Shown one piece after another: positions 10,494 through 24,500 of a stretch of 64,000 bases of DNA (position 1 is its first letter; the number at the start of each line of letters is the position of its first letter). The DNA is from Argopecten irradians. Taxonomy: Eukaryota; Mollusca; Bivalvia; Pectinida; Pectinidae. The DNA lies in assembly GCF_041381155.1 (NCBI RefSeq), contig NC_091135.1, positions 6,625,620-6,689,619 of the forward strand, given 5' to 3'. The notes under the pieces are model-generated. The model did no database searches. It was given only the letters and a program-made list of their open reading frames with translations, and had not been told where the DNA came from. A program made the translations under genes and the position numbers.

Positions 10494-12059
10494 TTTCCTG
10501 ATATTATGGACCTTGAACAAGTGCAATCATTCACTAAAATTGTATATGTTAGGAACAGAATAATATTTTTGAAATGTAAAGAACGAATCAAGACAGATAA
10601 AGCATCAATATGTTATTTCAAGGACAACCTTCGGTTCGTCATATTTAGCTTACAGTTGAAACTCTCAGATAACTAAGAACTTGTGAAACAGTTGACCGTA
10701 CTATCCGTGTCAATGAACAAAACTGAAAGAACAGTTTGGCTATGAACTTTTGAAAACCAAACATATTTGCATGCTACGTCATGAAAAAATGCGTCTTCTT
10801 GACTTTCTGTAATCGGCATTGATTTAATTATATAAGCATGCATTTTTATTGGAATGGTTGTTCGATACAGGTTGAAGTTCAAAAGGTCAAGTATTAAATG
10901 TGGCATAGTACACATTTGCAATGACACAAATAAAACTCAACACATATGTAGTAGCGGATACGGTTTTGGCAAAAAGTTTTTGTTCCGACTCTGGTACTTG
11001 TTTGGTCTGTGAATTTACCTTTAATATTCTTGCGTTTAGAAAAAAGCTTTTTCATGATTTACTAGTTACAAAACTATGATCATTTCTTTTATTCTTGTTT
11101 TGGTGAGTTTAGATCCAATGGATTATAAAGAATATGATCTGCACACACAATAAATATCATAAATCGTCCGATGGCAATCCGAGTATGTATGAAAGCTGAA
11201 ATGGCCCCATGAATTTATTACCAGATGTATCGTCGGAAAAGACGAGGTTGAAGATGAGTTTTCTTCTATCTTCAAGTTTATTTCATTATGCGAATTACAA
11301 GGTGGAAATGGAATGGGCACAATAATGGTCTCTTATTTGCCTTAACCAGCTTGGTTCATCATGTCCAAATACCCACCAAAGAAGACTTGTTCAAAATGAT
11401 TTGACATAGAGCTAAAATGCAGTACTGCATACTTAATCCCGGGTTCACATTTTTAAAGTTTCAGTATAATCATAAAGACTGTAATTATTAAATTTACATG
11501 TACTAGTGTTAAGCATTGATTAAGGTAAATCGTTCAACATCATTATAATGTAAGTGTACAAAAAGTACATCTTCATATGGAGATGAACAACTATTCAAAC
11601 TAAATGTTATATTTTTCTTTTATGTCAAATAAGTGTGTATGTCTACGGATATCCTTATGACCAATCTTTTTCGTTAAATTATTTTGTTTTGGTGTTCCTC
11701 AATATCTAGCGTGATCTATCGAATGGCAATAATGGGGTCACCTAGGTATTCCATTTTATCTTTTGTCTCAATTTTTTTATATACTCTGTTTCACTATTTC
11801 ATACATGCTTGTGTTATATAATTAGTTTTACCTACCAGGATAAGGAAACCTATTCCACTCGATGTTTAGGATATAAAAAACGTTGTGTTCATTTTTAAAT
11901 ATTTCAGTAGGAATATTATTCTTTTATAACACAAGAGTTGGTTGGTTGGTTTATGATGCTTAGTCTCATCTTTACAACTCAGTTCCTTTATATGTGATAT
12001 GTTGCCCATGATAAGCGCTGTTATATTTTGGACGGATTGGGGTTTTAAATATATTCATT
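10494..12059. other. TRIM 3'UTR and intergenic DNA
   Basis: AATAAA at 10929-10934 is a plausible poly(A) signal for the TRIM gene, giving a 3'UTR of ~450 bases. Beyond it I see no gene or defined repeat until 12060. Confidence 0.45.
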
Positions 12060-12313
12060 GTATCTCCTTGTAATAGTAGAACTATTTCCCGTTTTATAGT
12101 GCAATCTTACTAAAACTCGCCTCAAACCAGTCGTCCCATTCCCTTCCTGCTGGGCGCTAAGCAGATGGAGACGCAACCACTTTTAAGACCGTTGTATCTC
12201 AGTCAGGAGTCAGAAACAGACATCAGTCAATAAAAGATAATTTCCTAGGTTTTTTTTTGTCGATCAGGTAACTGGTAAAGCTGGTACAATCAAAACGCTC
12301 TACCTACAGAACT
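12060..12313 (+). repeat. dispersed repeat family 2, truncated copy
   Basis: Diverged forward fragment with CTCCTTGTAATAGTAGAACT, AAACCAGTCGTCCCATTCCC, GCTGGGCGCTAAGCAG, and a closing GGTACAATCAAAACGCTCTACCT. It lacks the 5' third seen at 50296. Confidence 0.65.
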
Positions 12314-12543
12314 TTCTTGGGAATATAAAACACTTATATTTGTCTAAGCTTATAATGAATTGTAATCCAGAACAATGCATAGAGCGTTTTTTTATTATTG
12401 TATACATTGTTTTAAATTGTTTATCAGTGTTATTTTCAATAATTTTTCAAGGTCTAGACATTATATTAATACTCGATAGATATTATTACAGTATGTTGCA
12501 TAGCCATAGAATTGAATACCTCGGTGTTATGTTTTCAATGTCA

Positions 12544-12904
12544 TTAAAGATGCTCCACCGCCGACAGAGCATGAATGATATTCGTTATTTGAACAATAAT
12601 TGGTATTCAATCGTGTGTATGTATGTCTAATTAACACAAAAATAATATATATTTTCATTTTGCCTTTGGTACATTCGCAATCAGTACTTCATTCCATATA
12701 TGATATAGTGCGTCGGAATTTTTTCGGGATGCAGTTAATTATTTTTCATATTTTTAACTTGACGTAGAATTAGAGGCTCAGACTTTTCAATGGTGATAAT
12801 GGTGTAAAGTAAGTAATTTTTGTTACTGAAGAAAAATGCTTAATCGTCTGCTCCTCTTTTTGATAGTGAAAAAATACTATTTGTCGGCGATGGGGCATCT
12901 TTAA
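12544..12904 (+). mobile_element. TTAA-type MITE family 1, copy B
   Basis: 361 bp, ends TTAAAGATGCTCCACCGC and GGGGCATCTTTAA. Same interior as copies A, C and D, including the ACTTTTCAATGG(T)G(A)TAATGGTGTAAA block and TAATCGTCTGCTCC. Non-coding. Confidence 0.85.
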
Positions 12905-15840
12905 ATTTGAGCTTATGTATTAGATTTATCATGATGTTCAATGTTTTTAACATTATTTTATCTTATTCAAATTTTACTGTACATGCATAATGCTTCCAAA
13001 TTTTGCTTGATACTTGTTTTATATTATAGATCTGCATTTTTTTTATCGTATGATGTCGACATGTACAGAATATTTTGAATATTACTGTATTAATTCCAGG
13101 ATATCGCAATATCGGTTAGCTCAATTAATGTGTATAAAGTTATCCAAACTATATCTAGCAATGTGTGTGTGTATTTAAAATTAATCTTGTTTGTTGAAAA
13201 CTTTACAGACTTGCTTCGGCTTTAGTATCGTCCTTTACTGTACATGTATTAAGTTTTGAGATTTGTAGTTAAAAGATAAAATACGGAATCGGCGTTGCTG
13301 TTCTGATCATACAGTAACAACACATTGTATAACAGACACAACGACCGTATGGCTTTATTAATTGATGTTACTCACCTAAGACTTGCTAGTGATGATAATG
13401 TCGAAAGGTAATAATGGAATAGGAGTAGGAATTAAGGATAAAGCTAAACCAATCTGATTAAAATATAGATCACCATTATACACAACGTTATGCAGATCTG
13501 ACGGCAACCCGAGATAACGTAGCGTATAATGTTGATCTGTATTTTAACCAGATTGCAGCGACGTTAAAATAATCAAACAAACGAACAAACAAAGTGTAAC
13601 CAGAAACAAATTGAAAGCAGTTTTTATCGATTTGTTCCCCAATAACATTTAGCTGCATAAACTAGTAACGTTATGCACCGATAACACTGCATGACAGGGT
13701 TTGTTCCAGTTCAATGAACGCTAAGTACCGCACCTACACGTACATGTACCTTTACGGTCAAGCAACCTCTCACTTATAGACCGATAAGCTCATAACAGTA
13801 CAAGACGAAGTTGTGTGCATTCTTTAGGTGTTTTTTTTTCATTGCAGTCTTGGTGGAAAAAGCTGTTTTTACTAGAGTCTGCCCTATAAATGGAAAAAAA
13901 CTCAGTTTAGTACATGTTTGTATTGAGTAATTGCAAGGAAGTGGTATGATATATACATGTATGTAATGACGACCCACGTTTTTTGTTGTCAATTTGTTTC
14001 GATTTTAGAATTCAGAGTTAAAATGTATTCTAAGAGAAGGTAAACTGGATAAAACATATTTCACGTTTTATATATGTACTTTAAGTCGTTATTTACTTTG
14101 TGCCTTTTTATAAAGCGATATACTGTAAGCGTGCGTATTCTAGCGTTCTCAAATGTTAGCCCAATGCCATTTTAAACTTGTTATACGTGGCAACCATCAT
14201 GATTACCTTGTTAGACTTCTAACAACTACAAGAAGTGTTTAAGAATATCAATCAATGGAACATGACCATATTTGATTACATATTACTGAACTGATGCATT
14301 AAAATCGTCACAGAAAACACTGATATGAAAAATAAAATTTTGTTGACATATGATTTATTGAGATAATCACAACAGGAAAAAGTAATACAGTCGCTTAATA
14401 CACACGATTACAGTATATAAATATATATGGACAATATCTATTACTTAGATGGTTGGTTAATGTTTTACGCTTGTACTAAGTATATTTTCGCAGTGTGGCT
14501 TATCAAGTCTTTTTATGTAACATGACACATAGATGTAAATAAAGCTAATTACATATTAAGAATTTATATAACAGTGTCATAATACGCGTAGAGCTGAATA
14601 CTTTATCAGGTTCTCATTAACATGATATTATTTCACAGTATGTAAGTAACCTACCACGGAAAACAATATTGGGCCTAAAAGACTGAAAAATGTAGCGTGC
14701 TATGTTTACCAAGGTATGATTTAAAAATATTTTAAGAAACATGGGTTTGTATTGGATCTACATTGCAGAGGATTCAAGAGTTTACTAAAAGGACAAAATG
14801 TAGACATGGAGGAAATTTTGCTTTTTACAACATGATGGAAATAGATAGGTTTTAAATATATTTTCTAAAAATCGAACTCAAAAGAAAAACTAGTGAAGTT
14901 GTAACTGCATACTAGAACTATTTACGATATTAAAAGCTTTTATTGTGATGTATTCTTATACTAGAAAATTTCGCCAGATACAATGGTATTGTGTTATTAG
15001 TGCATTTGCTAAATATGTTATATTATTAAATGTCTTTAATTGTTAATGATTTATATTCAGAAAAATCACCATTTTTGTTCAAATTGGTTCATGTATGATT
15101 TATATAATACTTCCAACAAATACTGGAAAACAACTTATTTTCTCAGCGACATAAATTTGCTTGTTTAATATCCACCAACCTTTTTCTGTTGAATAATTTC
15201 GCGATTTTTTACGGAAAATCGATCGTTTTACAATTAATTAAATGTAATATATGTTATGACGTTAACTCAAATACTACTGCTTGTATATTTATATATAATA
15301 CATATATATTTGTGCCTTTCGCGCTGATTTTAGAATATATTAACCTAGTACAACAGTATTTCCTCGCGGGTATTTGGTGCTCATTCATAGTTATGCTGTC
15401 ATATTTACACCCAATTATCATCTTAAACGTTTTTCACGACATGAATTTTGTTTATATTTACATTTTGCCACAGATAATCCTATTACTCTAATGATAATCG
15501 TGATCGGCATTATGAGCCAATAAATGCAGCCTAGACTCGGTGTAATTATATCTATATCAACGGATGCGAGTCTTGTTTACTGACACCATGTTAGTCCGCG
15601 CGGGAAAATTGACATTGTGGTTGAATGAACCAGTTTGGTTATGAAACTATAAAAAATCTTTAATATGTCTGGATAATTGAAAGAAAACTGAAAAGCTATT
15701 GGAATTTTGTTGTCTTTTCAATGTTTTAAACACTTTATCACATTGGCCTTGGCTGTTGAGGTTAAATGGCTGAAGCAGTGAATTAAAACTCGCATCTAAG
15801 TTATGATTTTCTTTGGACAAGAAAGTAAAATGTAAATATA
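12905..15840. other. gene-poor AT-rich DNA
   Basis: No supported gene. The frame at 15189-15491 is AT-rich and hydrophobic by composition and is not taken as coding. No tRNA, rRNA or clear repeat was seen. Confidence 0.4.
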
Positions 15841-15999
15841 ACAATTAAAGGATTGTTAGATTGCATTTGTTGGAGATATAAATGTAATTTGGGTGGCAGA
15901 TAAATATTCATAGAGCCCTAACGGGCGCTATTCTATTTATCTGCCACACAGATTGCATTTTATCTCCAATAAATGCAATCTAACAATCCTTTAATTGTT
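15841..15999. mobile_element. foldback MITE, 159 bp
   Basis: Almost all of it is an inverted repeat: ACAATTAAAGGATTGTTAGA at the left pairs with the complement ending TCCTTTAATTGT at the right. Arms are ~65 bp around a short loop containing GAGCCCTAACGGGCGCTAT. TTAA occurs symmetrically inside both ends, so the target duplication cannot be read unambiguously. Confidence 0.8.
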
Positions 16000-18900
16000 A
16001 AAATATGTGTGTCGCGTATGGATTATATAATTCTGACTGACCACAGTCATCCCTAGCCATGTTTGTCAAACCATATTGTTTCTGTAATTCTAGTCCATGT
16101 TGCTCTTTATTCGTGTTGACTGCATGCAAATAAAATGTCCAATCCTAATTTTTTTTTTGTGTTTATGGGTTTTTTATCGCCCGCGACGATAGTTTGCGAA
16201 GGCGATACTTTGGTGTTGTCATCAACATTTCACTTTAAGGTTTTGCGTTTAGCTCTGTTTCTCAAAAAGTTTAAGTCCAATCCTAACCAAACTTTAAACA
16301 AAGCTGAAGGACATCGTTATCACCTCGCCACACCTAATTGTTGTAGGATTCAGTTCAGGTCATGGGATGCAGAAGCTGTGAACCTTTGTGATGCTAAACT
16401 ATACTTATCTCCTTTTCTTATTTTTTTCTCTCAGGTGTTGTTTTCAAATATTGCATTATAGTTATGTATATAAATCATACTTATGATTATGCGTAATTTT
16501 TGTTTAAAATTTGAAATTATTGATATCATTTCTTATTCGTTGGCTTAAGAGATGTTCAAAAAATTTTGTTGTCCAAGAAAGAAAATACAGTGTGCTCACT
16601 ACCGAAAATAGAAATCGCTGCAATTATGAAATATGAAGTTAACGTTACGCACAAACAAATAATCTAACTTCCGGTTATTTACTGTAAGAAAATGTTAAAT
16701 CATGTTAATACCATAACAGATATAAATAAATATACCATAAATATCTAGAGCCCGAAAAAGTGACTTGAATTATGGCTGCAAATACATAACTTGTATACAC
16801 ACGATCGCTCGCCAACAAAAACACACAAAATCCCCTTGATTGCACTAGACATTTCTGCAGTATGTGAAGCATACCTTAGCAATAAACGCCAAATTATGTT
16901 AATATGATAATTATATCATAGTCATTACTATTGTTTAATTAACATTGATATTGTTTTAAGCCTTTTTACTGTTAGCAAACAGAAGGTGGCAAACATAATC
17001 GTTTTTTGCCAGAGGGTTAAGGCGGTGACGTTCGGACGGATAATTGTCAGACTTAACATCCACTGCCCCCGGCTAGTATGTCTATATGATATATTTGTAT
17101 ATACCATGAACTATTTGGGACCGAGTGCTTTCTAGATGGAAACTCACGGACTTTCGTAAGGACAACATACATTTTCATTTGTGCTTCAAGTACCTTTATA
17201 ATTGGAAGGGGTCAGCTTATAATTCATCTGTCTAACTCAGGTTCATAATGGTAAGTACAATAATAATATTTCATAATTGATTTACAATTATATGTTAATT
17301 TTTCCCATGTGGATCGAGATCTTCTTATACCGTTAACTATATAGTCAAACATTATGTCAAGAACGAAACATTCACCAACTAATGGTACTATTGCTAAAGT
17401 TGTTATTATTCTAATAAACCATGCTCTTTTGAACTCCCTGTTCAACTCGTAATCTTCAGAACAGAGTAGCTATATGCATAGCCTTGTATGACTGTATTTG
17501 TCGGGTATTCTATATTGATATTAATATACGTTATAGGAATCATCTTTTATCCGAATTTCAAGTTATTAATAGAAAACAAATAATAACTGTGTCCGTCATT
17601 ACGTGCATGGGTGTAATTCACTATAATAAGGATAATGTCGGAGAAAACAATAGTAAAATAATAATGATACTACATTTATATTATACACTAAAAGTACTAT
17701 TTATACAAATACAATGTTTGAGTAAAGAGCACTTTATCACATTATCTGATGTTAAACTAAAACTAAAATCTGACAATGTCCTTAAAGCTGTATCTACGTT
17801 CTTTCTTCACTGCGTATCAGAATACCGGTAGTAAGTCAGTTATAGATGTTGTTGACGACGAACAGATGTGATATTGAGATTTCATGTCCATGGACATATT
17901 TACGACCATTATGACGATTTCTCATCTACTTCGTCTTGTCTTAGGCCTATACTGGAACTGCATTCTTGCCGAGACGACCCCTCATGTGCATTCCTTCTGA
18001 GACGCCCCCTGGAAACATATCAATTATGTAGATATTTATGTTTGTTGCATGCATTTATACATATCTAAGGACATTCTCTGGTCATTCAACGTCTGCCCAG
18101 TCGCTAAGCGACGTCGTGGCCAAGGCCGAAATTTCAAAGGATATTTATAATATACATGTTTTCATATACTCCATCTGTACATTGCCTTTACTTCATTATC
18201 CTTTCAAAATTTGCAGTTTTTACACGTAGCTGTTTCGTACTTAATTTAGTAGTCTTGGTTAAATTCTTTTCTATTAGATCAGTCGTAACATTAATATATT
18301 ACAAATTTGTTTTTAATTATTGTTAAGATTATTTATAATTCCCTACGTCAAGCTACGTGAAGGGGTATATCAGAAATCAAAATTTTGCAAATTTGTTCAA
18401 TAAATTAAGAATATATTATAATTTACTTGTTCGTTTCCCCAAGATCCCTATAAATAGACCGGTGTCTTGGAAAAAAACACCCACATTTGTCCAAAATTTG
18501 TTGTAACAATAGAAGTCCCCTTTTGAATGATTTTCATCCTTGGAACATAAAAAAGAAAAGTGGTCCAACTCCACCAATCACAAAGCCGTGCTAGCTCTAC
18601 TCGCTCTTTTCAGAGATAATCCAAAGACACAAGTGAGCACTTGTTTATTTTTCATAATAAAGGCGTACTAGTTTATTAAAGTCTTGTACAGAAAAAAAAG
18701 TAAAACTAAATGTGTATATTTTTTATTCACTGTAATTTGAACATGCAAATTCTGCAGTTATTGATAGATCGGTCACATAGCTTTACATGAAAATGAAAAC
18801 AAAGAAGCGTGTTAGTGTTATCGGACAAAAGCGAACATTTTGGGTCATTTTGTATTTTGATATCAGTGTTCAAGACAAAAAAGGTATGTTAATTTTTTTT

Positions 18901-20541
18901 TCACTATCCATTGATACGTTCATGTCACATCAATTTCAACGTGACTTAACGCCCTTTATAATTATGACGCATATCACCACACGGTTGTGGTTAGGGTGTG
19001 CACTTAAATTAGCTGTACGTGACAACAACACAAACAATAGTACGATACTGTAAATCTATTGTAGTTGTCCAGACAGCTGAGAAATTGATGGTTCATACAG
19101 TTTTCTGGAAACATGCATATTCTACCTGTAATATTACTTGAGCGGTGTTATCATTTCCTAGTGGCAGTACCATTTATGTTGCTATGATTCATTATAATTA
19201 ATTTCTTTAAAAATATGTGCATGGAACTAAAATGTAAGTATGACAATGACGTCATTTTATACTTGTAGATTTCTCTTTTAATCCATTTGAAGCGGTTCGA
19301 CTGATGATTAAGGTTTCGTGTGTACACAAAACCTGTGATGTCCATTAAACATTTAATGACAAACAATATTGCAATTCATGACGTGTAATTTCATTTCAAA
19401 CGGGACAACGCGAACTTAATTATATGCTCATTAAAAAGTGACATTAATTTGAACGGATATATATTTCATAAATCAACGAACCAGTTTTTGCTAATGAAAT
19501 TCTTAATAGTAAAATCAAGATCGTTTCATTATAACACCTTTCGTCAGGGGTTTGTATAAAAGTCTGCTCTAACAACTGTATAACGGAACGTTTACATATT
19601 TATGATGACATTTCCTGATTCCACAAAGAATGCGGACATCCCTCCTACGTCTTTAACATAATAAACATTAAATCATTAACATTTGAATATCATAATTAAT
19701 GATGACCACTAATTATTGTGTGTTGATATTGTGTATCTATAATTTTCACCTGAACTTTTCGAAACTGCCTTAACAAGAGATTAAAGACATTTCAATATAC
19801 TAAAGACTATACAAACCTGCACAGATATAATTAGAGTACCATTTAACATCACTAACATCTCAAATTGTTCTTTTTCTCCTTTTTGTGACATTTCGAAATC
19901 ATTGCAGTTGAATTAATTACGACTTACAACTCTGTGTTCACGTTTTGTCGCCTTTCACATACTGTTATATATTTATATTCATTGTTATTATAATTACAGT
20001 TACACATTTTATTTTCAAACATATTCGTAGGATACGATTGTCACGTAAATAAAATACACGACGCATAAATACAGTTCTTATAAAACTGAAAGATGAAGTT
20101 ATCAAATTATCATTCAAAGATTTTTTTTCAATATAGAAAGTAACTTTTTAGAAACATGGCATAACGTCACCCCAGACAATTCTTGCTTATAGAGGAAACC
20201 TTGTGAATTGATAGTGCCAACACTATAACGTGAAAAACAAATCCCAAATTTAGTCGCCTTTGTATCCATGCATCGGGACATCGAGCTTATATTTTATTCT
20301 TATCCTATTCCCTACTTGTTAAATACGCATACGCATGAGACGACGTGCAAGTAAGGATTTGCATTTGAATTAGATTTGACAGCTAAAACGAAAATTTCAG
20401 AAAAAATGTTTCATCTAATGTTTTGCATGGTGTTTTCAAATTATCAAAACATTCACTGATCTTTAATAAAAACGATTAATTAACCAATTGATATATAAAA
20501 CACCGATATATTAAAGCTAGTTAGTGATTGATAAAATCTTA
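16000..20541. other. gene-poor DNA upstream of the lectin gene
   Basis: No complete gene found. 16135-16461 is an open frame in repeat-like sequence (ATCGCCCGCGACGATAG), probably not coding. A short match to a lectin exon lies at 18560-18592. A fragment at ~20240-20275 (CCCAAATTTAGTCGCCTTTG) resembles the end of repeat family 2. Confidence 0.4.
18560..18592 (+). pseudogene. relic of the SUEL-lectin exon
   Basis: 33 bases match 24703-24735 inside exon 5 of the lectin gene with about two differences, the first 21 being identical. The match fades on both sides into sequence with no open frame. It may be a remnant of a duplicated lectin exon 6 kb upstream in the same orientation. It is too short to judge a wider duplication by eye. 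Confidence 0.55.
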
Positions 20542-20686
20542 TACCTATAAGTGATCGAGATCGGGTTATCTCAGTCGAGGGTTAAGATTTTGTAACATAA
20601 TTCCAACCGAGGCGTTAGCCGAGGTTGGGGTGTTACAAAATCTTAGCCCGAGACTGAGATAACCGGATCTCGATCACTTACAGGTA
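20542..20686. mobile_element. foldback element a, 145 bp
   Basis: Inverted repeat of ~60 bp per arm: TACCTATAAGTGATCGAGATC at the left pairs with GATCTCGATCACTTACAGGTA at the right. The centre contains CCGAGGCGTTAGCCGAGG. About 180 bp further right lie two TGAC-TCA octamers (20864-20895: TGACCTCA and TGACATCA), recalling the arrangement at 28.4 and 40.0 kb. Confidence 0.8.
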
Positions 20687-21107
20687 ATAGATTTTTTTCT
20701 CGCTCCTCTAGATATTACAAAACCCATCAATACGCGTTACTTTGGTTATATTAATCGACACATACTGTTTTTAAAATTAAAAAACAAAAAAGAAACAACC
20801 AAACAATGCTTAGTAAATGACTGAATACAAATATTTATAATAATATCAGTTTTCTGAAGCGTGTGACCTCACCGATTGGAGAGTATGACATCATATGTGC
20901 GGATTGTTACATGAATGTAAAATTTCGCCAAAAATCATGTAAAGCTAACAGACAGATCGGACGAGATAGAAAAATCTAGCACGGGGTATCATATGAGTTT
21001 TCCCTGTCCGAGAATACTGCCCTACATTGAACATACGTGGATGATGATAGTAAGAGATCAATCAAAATAGATGCATGAATAAAATTCAGAAACGAATATC
21101 TGCCACA

Positions 21108-21402
21108 TAAGGTAGGACATTAGAATTGTTCATGTTGCCCTTATGACATATATTGTGAAAGGCGACTATATTTGGGATATTTTTGGGGGTTATTTTCTCT
21201 TTGTCCAGAGTTTTGTTCTTCCTAACATTTTCCTCCACACCGCTTCAAACTTTTGTCCCTGTGTTGAGGTTTAGCTCCTGTGAGGAAGAGTGAGGCCCTG
21301 TCCCCTAGTCAAGACACACCATAGTTAATAAAATGAGTGAGATAATTGGTTTGCCCGTTGTCAGTATAATGTAATCGGGTGGGATAAGTTGTTCAGTATA
21401 GA
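21108..21402 (-). repeat. dispersed repeat family 2, reverse partial copy
   Basis: Begins TAGGACATTAGAATTGTTCA and contains GGCGACTATATTTGGGATAT, CCTGTGAGGAAGAGTGAGGC, and GCCCGTTGTCAGTATAATGT. It stops ~180 bp before the first coding exon of the lectin gene and so lies in its upstream region or first intron. Confidence 0.75.
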
Positions 21403-21582
21403 CGTCACTTGAAATTTCAATTAATGTTAATTAATGATAATAGAACCTTAATGCTAACTAACCAATCAATCAAATATATATCATTTTCTGAATTTTGGAA
21501 AATGATAATGTCTAAAGTTTTATTATTTAATCGTATGTTTCGAAATTAATATAAGGCCTATATGGTTGCTTGTTTTTTTCAG

Positions 21583-24500
21583 ATGAAGTGGAACAAAGAA
21601 ATCCAGTTTTTATTGCTGTCTGTGTGCTGTTGGTGTATTTTGTCTCAGGAGACTTTGTCGACAGGGGGAGGTAAGCTAGAGTTACAGAGGTGATTTAATT
21701 TCTCGTTACTGCACTTCTCGTATAAAAAAAATATTCATTATATTTCAAGAAATTATGAATATAATTTGTAGTATTTCCATTGAATTCTAAGCATCATGTA
21801 TGTAAAGACTCCTATATGTCCAATAGAGGATAATGCAAATACATTAAGGCATCGAATATGAAAGGAAGAAAAAGTAGAATAAGATTTTATCAAAGTAGTC
21901 GCTAAGAACTTATTTATAGTATATTGAATTTAACAAAAGTATGAATGTTATGTTAGTATGATGGTAGGATATTTCTATAAACAATGAATTATCAATATTT
22001 GATTGATGTTTTACTTGGCAGTTCTAACAGTGGTTGACCCGCCCCCGGGAGATATTGCCAGACGAGATCAGGAGATTGGGAGTAGGTATTACTATAGTAC
22101 AGAAAACATATGCATTCACATGATATAAAGATAGCACTAGATACCTACCATTCCTTTTCCGCGTGGCCTTATCTATTGTTTTATTAATTATAAGTTATCT
22201 AGATATTGTTTTATTAAGTTAACGTCGTATTTGCATTCTTGCGGTGTATTGATAAAGCGACAGATTGCCATGAAAATAAGAACTCTTTTGTCCACACTGA
22301 TGGAATTGGCTTCTTTGTCTCATATAGTGGGCTAATTCGTATCGTGCAGACATTCAACGGTAAAGATCCAGTGCCATCTGAAAAGTAACCGTTGATATAC
22401 CTTCTTTAACATACAGGTACATTACGTATGAACTTAATCCATGATGTAACATATATTAGTTTCAAATAGAGTTTCTGACCTCACCAATACACATTGCATC
22501 ATAGACTTTCTAGTAGGCCCCTTGTAGACTCCGTTTTATTAGATGAAACAGAGAAAACCGATTCGACAGAGGTTTTCTTCTGCTGGGTACCTGCTTTTGG
22601 GTTAAACCTTACTTGATAAAGACAAATTTTCGTCAGCTTTTAACGCTCAACAAACTACAAATAAAAAGAAACGGCTTGATATTTACTAAATAAATTATAT
22701 TTGAAATTGTATAAAAAAAAATCAATTTATATTCCTACATACAAATACTCTTGATGAAATAAAACAAATTACGTCGAATATCAAACGTAAATTAGAACCT
22801 CTTTAATCTAAGCGTTTTATCGCAGGAGTTGTCTTTGAACTGTAACACTTTAGACAGCACATTTACATTGTTTCACAACTGGACGCTTCCAACATTTAAT
22901 TGTCCGACAATTTTTTTGTATTAAAAATATGTTCACAACTGGACGCTTCCAACATTTACTTGTCCGACAACTTTTTTGTATTAAAAATATGTTAGCAAAG
23001 GTGTTATCAGCACTGTTGGTTATTGCTATGTTTGAAGCATTGATCTAACGTTGTATTATGGTACATACATTAACCAATGCGACTTTAGGTTTTTAAACTG
23101 TAAGTGTGAAACGAAATTGAAAGTATTGTTATGTCTCAAAAAGAGTGCCAGCATTTTCAAACGGTATTTTCCACGTTCCAATGGATAAAGTAGCACATTT
23201 CTCCCCTTAGGTTTGAAGGCATTATGTAGCAGATGTAAATCCGTTGTCTGTACACTTGGTATACCCAACGATTGTGGAGCATATGTAGTGTGTGAATCAG
23301 GACGTCACCCAACACAACTTCGATGTCCTTTTGGAACTTTCTTCAATGAAAGAGAAAATAGATGTGATTTTCCTTCCATCATCAAATGTGCCAAAGGTGA
23401 GTTAATGACTGATCCATGGTATTGCATGAGGCTTAGGGTGATTTAGGATGATTGGACTAATTTTATAAATAAATTAGTGTATGACGTATTATATGGAAAA
23501 AAAATCTATGTTAAAAACGTGCATTTTTGGGATGAGATAGAGTAAGTAGCATAACCGTTATCTCGGCGAAGGGAAAATAGTTTTATTTTCCGATTCGGTC
23601 CGTATTCAACACCTTTATTAGAACAATTAGTATAATGGTATTTTATTAGATATTTTGCTATAATGTGATTCTCCTATTTCAGACCCTTGTTCCGATCCAC
23701 GATATCCAAACTTAGTTTCCTACCAAGACTTCCGAAGCAAGGAGCCGAACTGTCGATATTATTGGAAGTGTACCGGAAGATATTCCTCGGCAGAATGTTG
23801 TCCGGAAGGAACTTCATATAACGGGAAGGAAGGCGCATGCGTCAAAGACAAATCATGTAACGCTTCATGTCCGCGAAACCAGGACACTCAACATGATAAG
23901 GGTATGAATGGTGACTCTTAGTTGAATAGAAAAAAAAAACATTTTGTCCATTAGATAGATCTCTCAACAATACTACGCTTTAGTCTCATTTTGTCACATG
24001 ATCCGCCTGATATCCAGTGATATAACCCGTGTAATATTTTTGCATAAGTCACTAGTGTAATATGACCTGGAGATATGTTCATTGGCTGGAAATTCATTGT
24101 GACGTCATGACAGAGACAATAAAATGACGTGCAGTCAGGATTTCGCAGACGGCGGCACAAAACTGCTGCATCCGCTTGATGTTCGCTATATATATATATA
24201 TATCTTAACGTGAGAATCTTTGAAATGTAGATTGCTGTAGTTATGTGATAAATTTCATATACCATCATTGTCTTAGCAACTCTTCCTCGGATTCTTGATT
24301 TATCTTCGATAAGTTTTCTTACTTTGCATTGTAACTTCACTTCCTCTTTGCTTGTAAATTCCATCAGACATGTTATAAAGCAGAACCTTCTTGCCTATAT
24401 GAAACATATATTTTAGAATTGCAGTTCTGTCGCACGAATACCACGACTATTCTTGTGTTGCTTATTTCGTTTTAAATACAAGCATGGTACTCTTAATACA

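Noticed and set aside
15189-15491. Hydrophobic 100-residue frame
   Set aside because: Strongly AT-rich; hydrophobicity follows from composition. No family resemblance or splice context.
16135-16461. 108-residue frame
   Set aside because: Lies in repeat-like sequence and shows no domain; likely a chance frame.
17484-17831. 115-residue frame
   Set aside because: AT-rich, Ile/Lys/Asn-dominated, no motif, no supported start or exon boundaries.
19247-24107. Isolated TGACGTCA octamers as CREB-type promoters
   Set aside because: They are not near transcription starts, and several lie within repeats; treated as part of the repeat signal, not as proven CRE sites.
24187-24203. TA microsatellite in lectin intron 4
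   Set aside because: Short, ordinary dinucleotide repeat with no further signal.
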